Source of the DNA: Paracoccaceae bacterium
Lineage (GTDB): Bacteria; Pseudomonadota; Alphaproteobacteria; Rhodobacterales; Rhodobacteraceae
Assembly: GCA_019090405.1 (NCBI GenBank)
Contig: JAHRVZ010000279.1
Location: forward strand, 1 to 5,357
Direction of reading: 5' to 3'
Length of the DNA stretch: 5,357 nt
In this document: piece after piece, positions 5,211 through 5,357 of the stretch
Numbering within the stretch: position 1 is the first letter of the stretch
Layout: every line of letters starts with the position of its first letter
Translations under genes and position numbers: made by a program
The notes under the pieces: model-generated
Seen by the model: the letters and a program-made list of their open reading frames with translations, nothing else
Databases searched by the model: none
What the model was told of the DNA's origin: nothing

Positions 5211-5357
5211 TTAGCCTTTAGCCAATTCAGCGGCCTGTGCGATCCAGCCTTCACGCTGGATCCGACCTTTGAATGACAGTTTCTCGTCCATATCAGCAAC
5301 GTCCGCATCCGTCCATGCCGCGATCTGAGCAAATGTTGTCACGCCACCGGCGAGCAA
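5211..5357 (-). CDS. rplU: 50S ribosomal protein bL21, C-terminal extension only (runs off right edge)
   Basis: The minus strand from the right edge is open for 48 codons and ends with TAA at 5213-5211. The visible protein includes LLAGGVTTFAQIAAW, then DMDEKLSFKGRIQREGWIAQ and ends ELAKG. None of the basic L21 core is in the window. The call rests on position directly before rpmA, the near-universal order, and on resemblance to the helix-hairpin-helix-like tail that Rhodobacterales L21 proteins carry. Very similar tails occur on NuoE and a few other proteins of these bacteria, so the fragment alone does not prove L21. The stop codon overlaps the ribosome binding site of rpmA. Confidence 0.82.
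   Translation of the reverse strand: MLAGGVTTFAQIAAWTDADVADMDEKLSFKGRIQREGWIAQAAELAKG

Overview
The window is a compact stretch of alphaproteobacterial chromosome, most likely from the Rhodobacterales (Roseobacter group). Four things point there: a ChpT-type histidine phosphotransferase (a protein of the alphaproteobacterial CckA-ChpT-CtrA relay), a DUF3553 protein beside it, the gene order rplU-rpmA-GNAT-obgE-proB-proA, and an L21 protein whose C-terminal tail looks like the helical extension I associate with Rhodobacterales L21 and NuoE. The assignment rests on gene content and remembered family sequences, not on a search.

Layout from right to left, because most genes are on the minus strand. 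The last 48 codons of rplU (5211-5357) run off the right edge. rpmA follows after 11 bases and ends at 4930. A strong stem-loop with a T-rich tail (4864-4903) closes that ribosomal-protein unit. A 177-base gap (4753-4929) holds this terminator and presumably the promoter of the next unit: a GNAT acetyltransferase (4216-4752), the ribosome-assembly GTPase obgE (3146-4180), and the proline biosynthesis genes proB (2052-3158) and proA (718-1983). obgE and proB overlap by 13 bases, and the GNAT-obgE gap is 35 bases, so these genes are probably co-transcribed. A 68-base gap separates proB from proA.

At the left end, chpT (125-721) runs on the plus strand and meets proA tail to tail. The palindrome CTAG at 718-721 supplies the TAG stop of both genes. 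On the other side of chpT, a DUF3553 gene starts at 97 on the minus strand and leaves the window at base 1. Its start codon is only 27 bases from that of chpT, so the two promoters must sit very close together or overlap.

Together the genes cover translation (L21, L27, Obg, possibly the acetyltransferase), the first two enzymatic steps from glutamate to proline (ProB, then ProA), and a cell-cycle or motility phosphorelay protein (ChpT). I see no mobile element, CRISPR array, RNA gene or defence system. This is mostly conserved housekeeping DNA. The points worth a second look are the crowded gene junctions, the L21 tail, a few unusual signature residues, and a possible recurrent intergenic motif between proB and proA.
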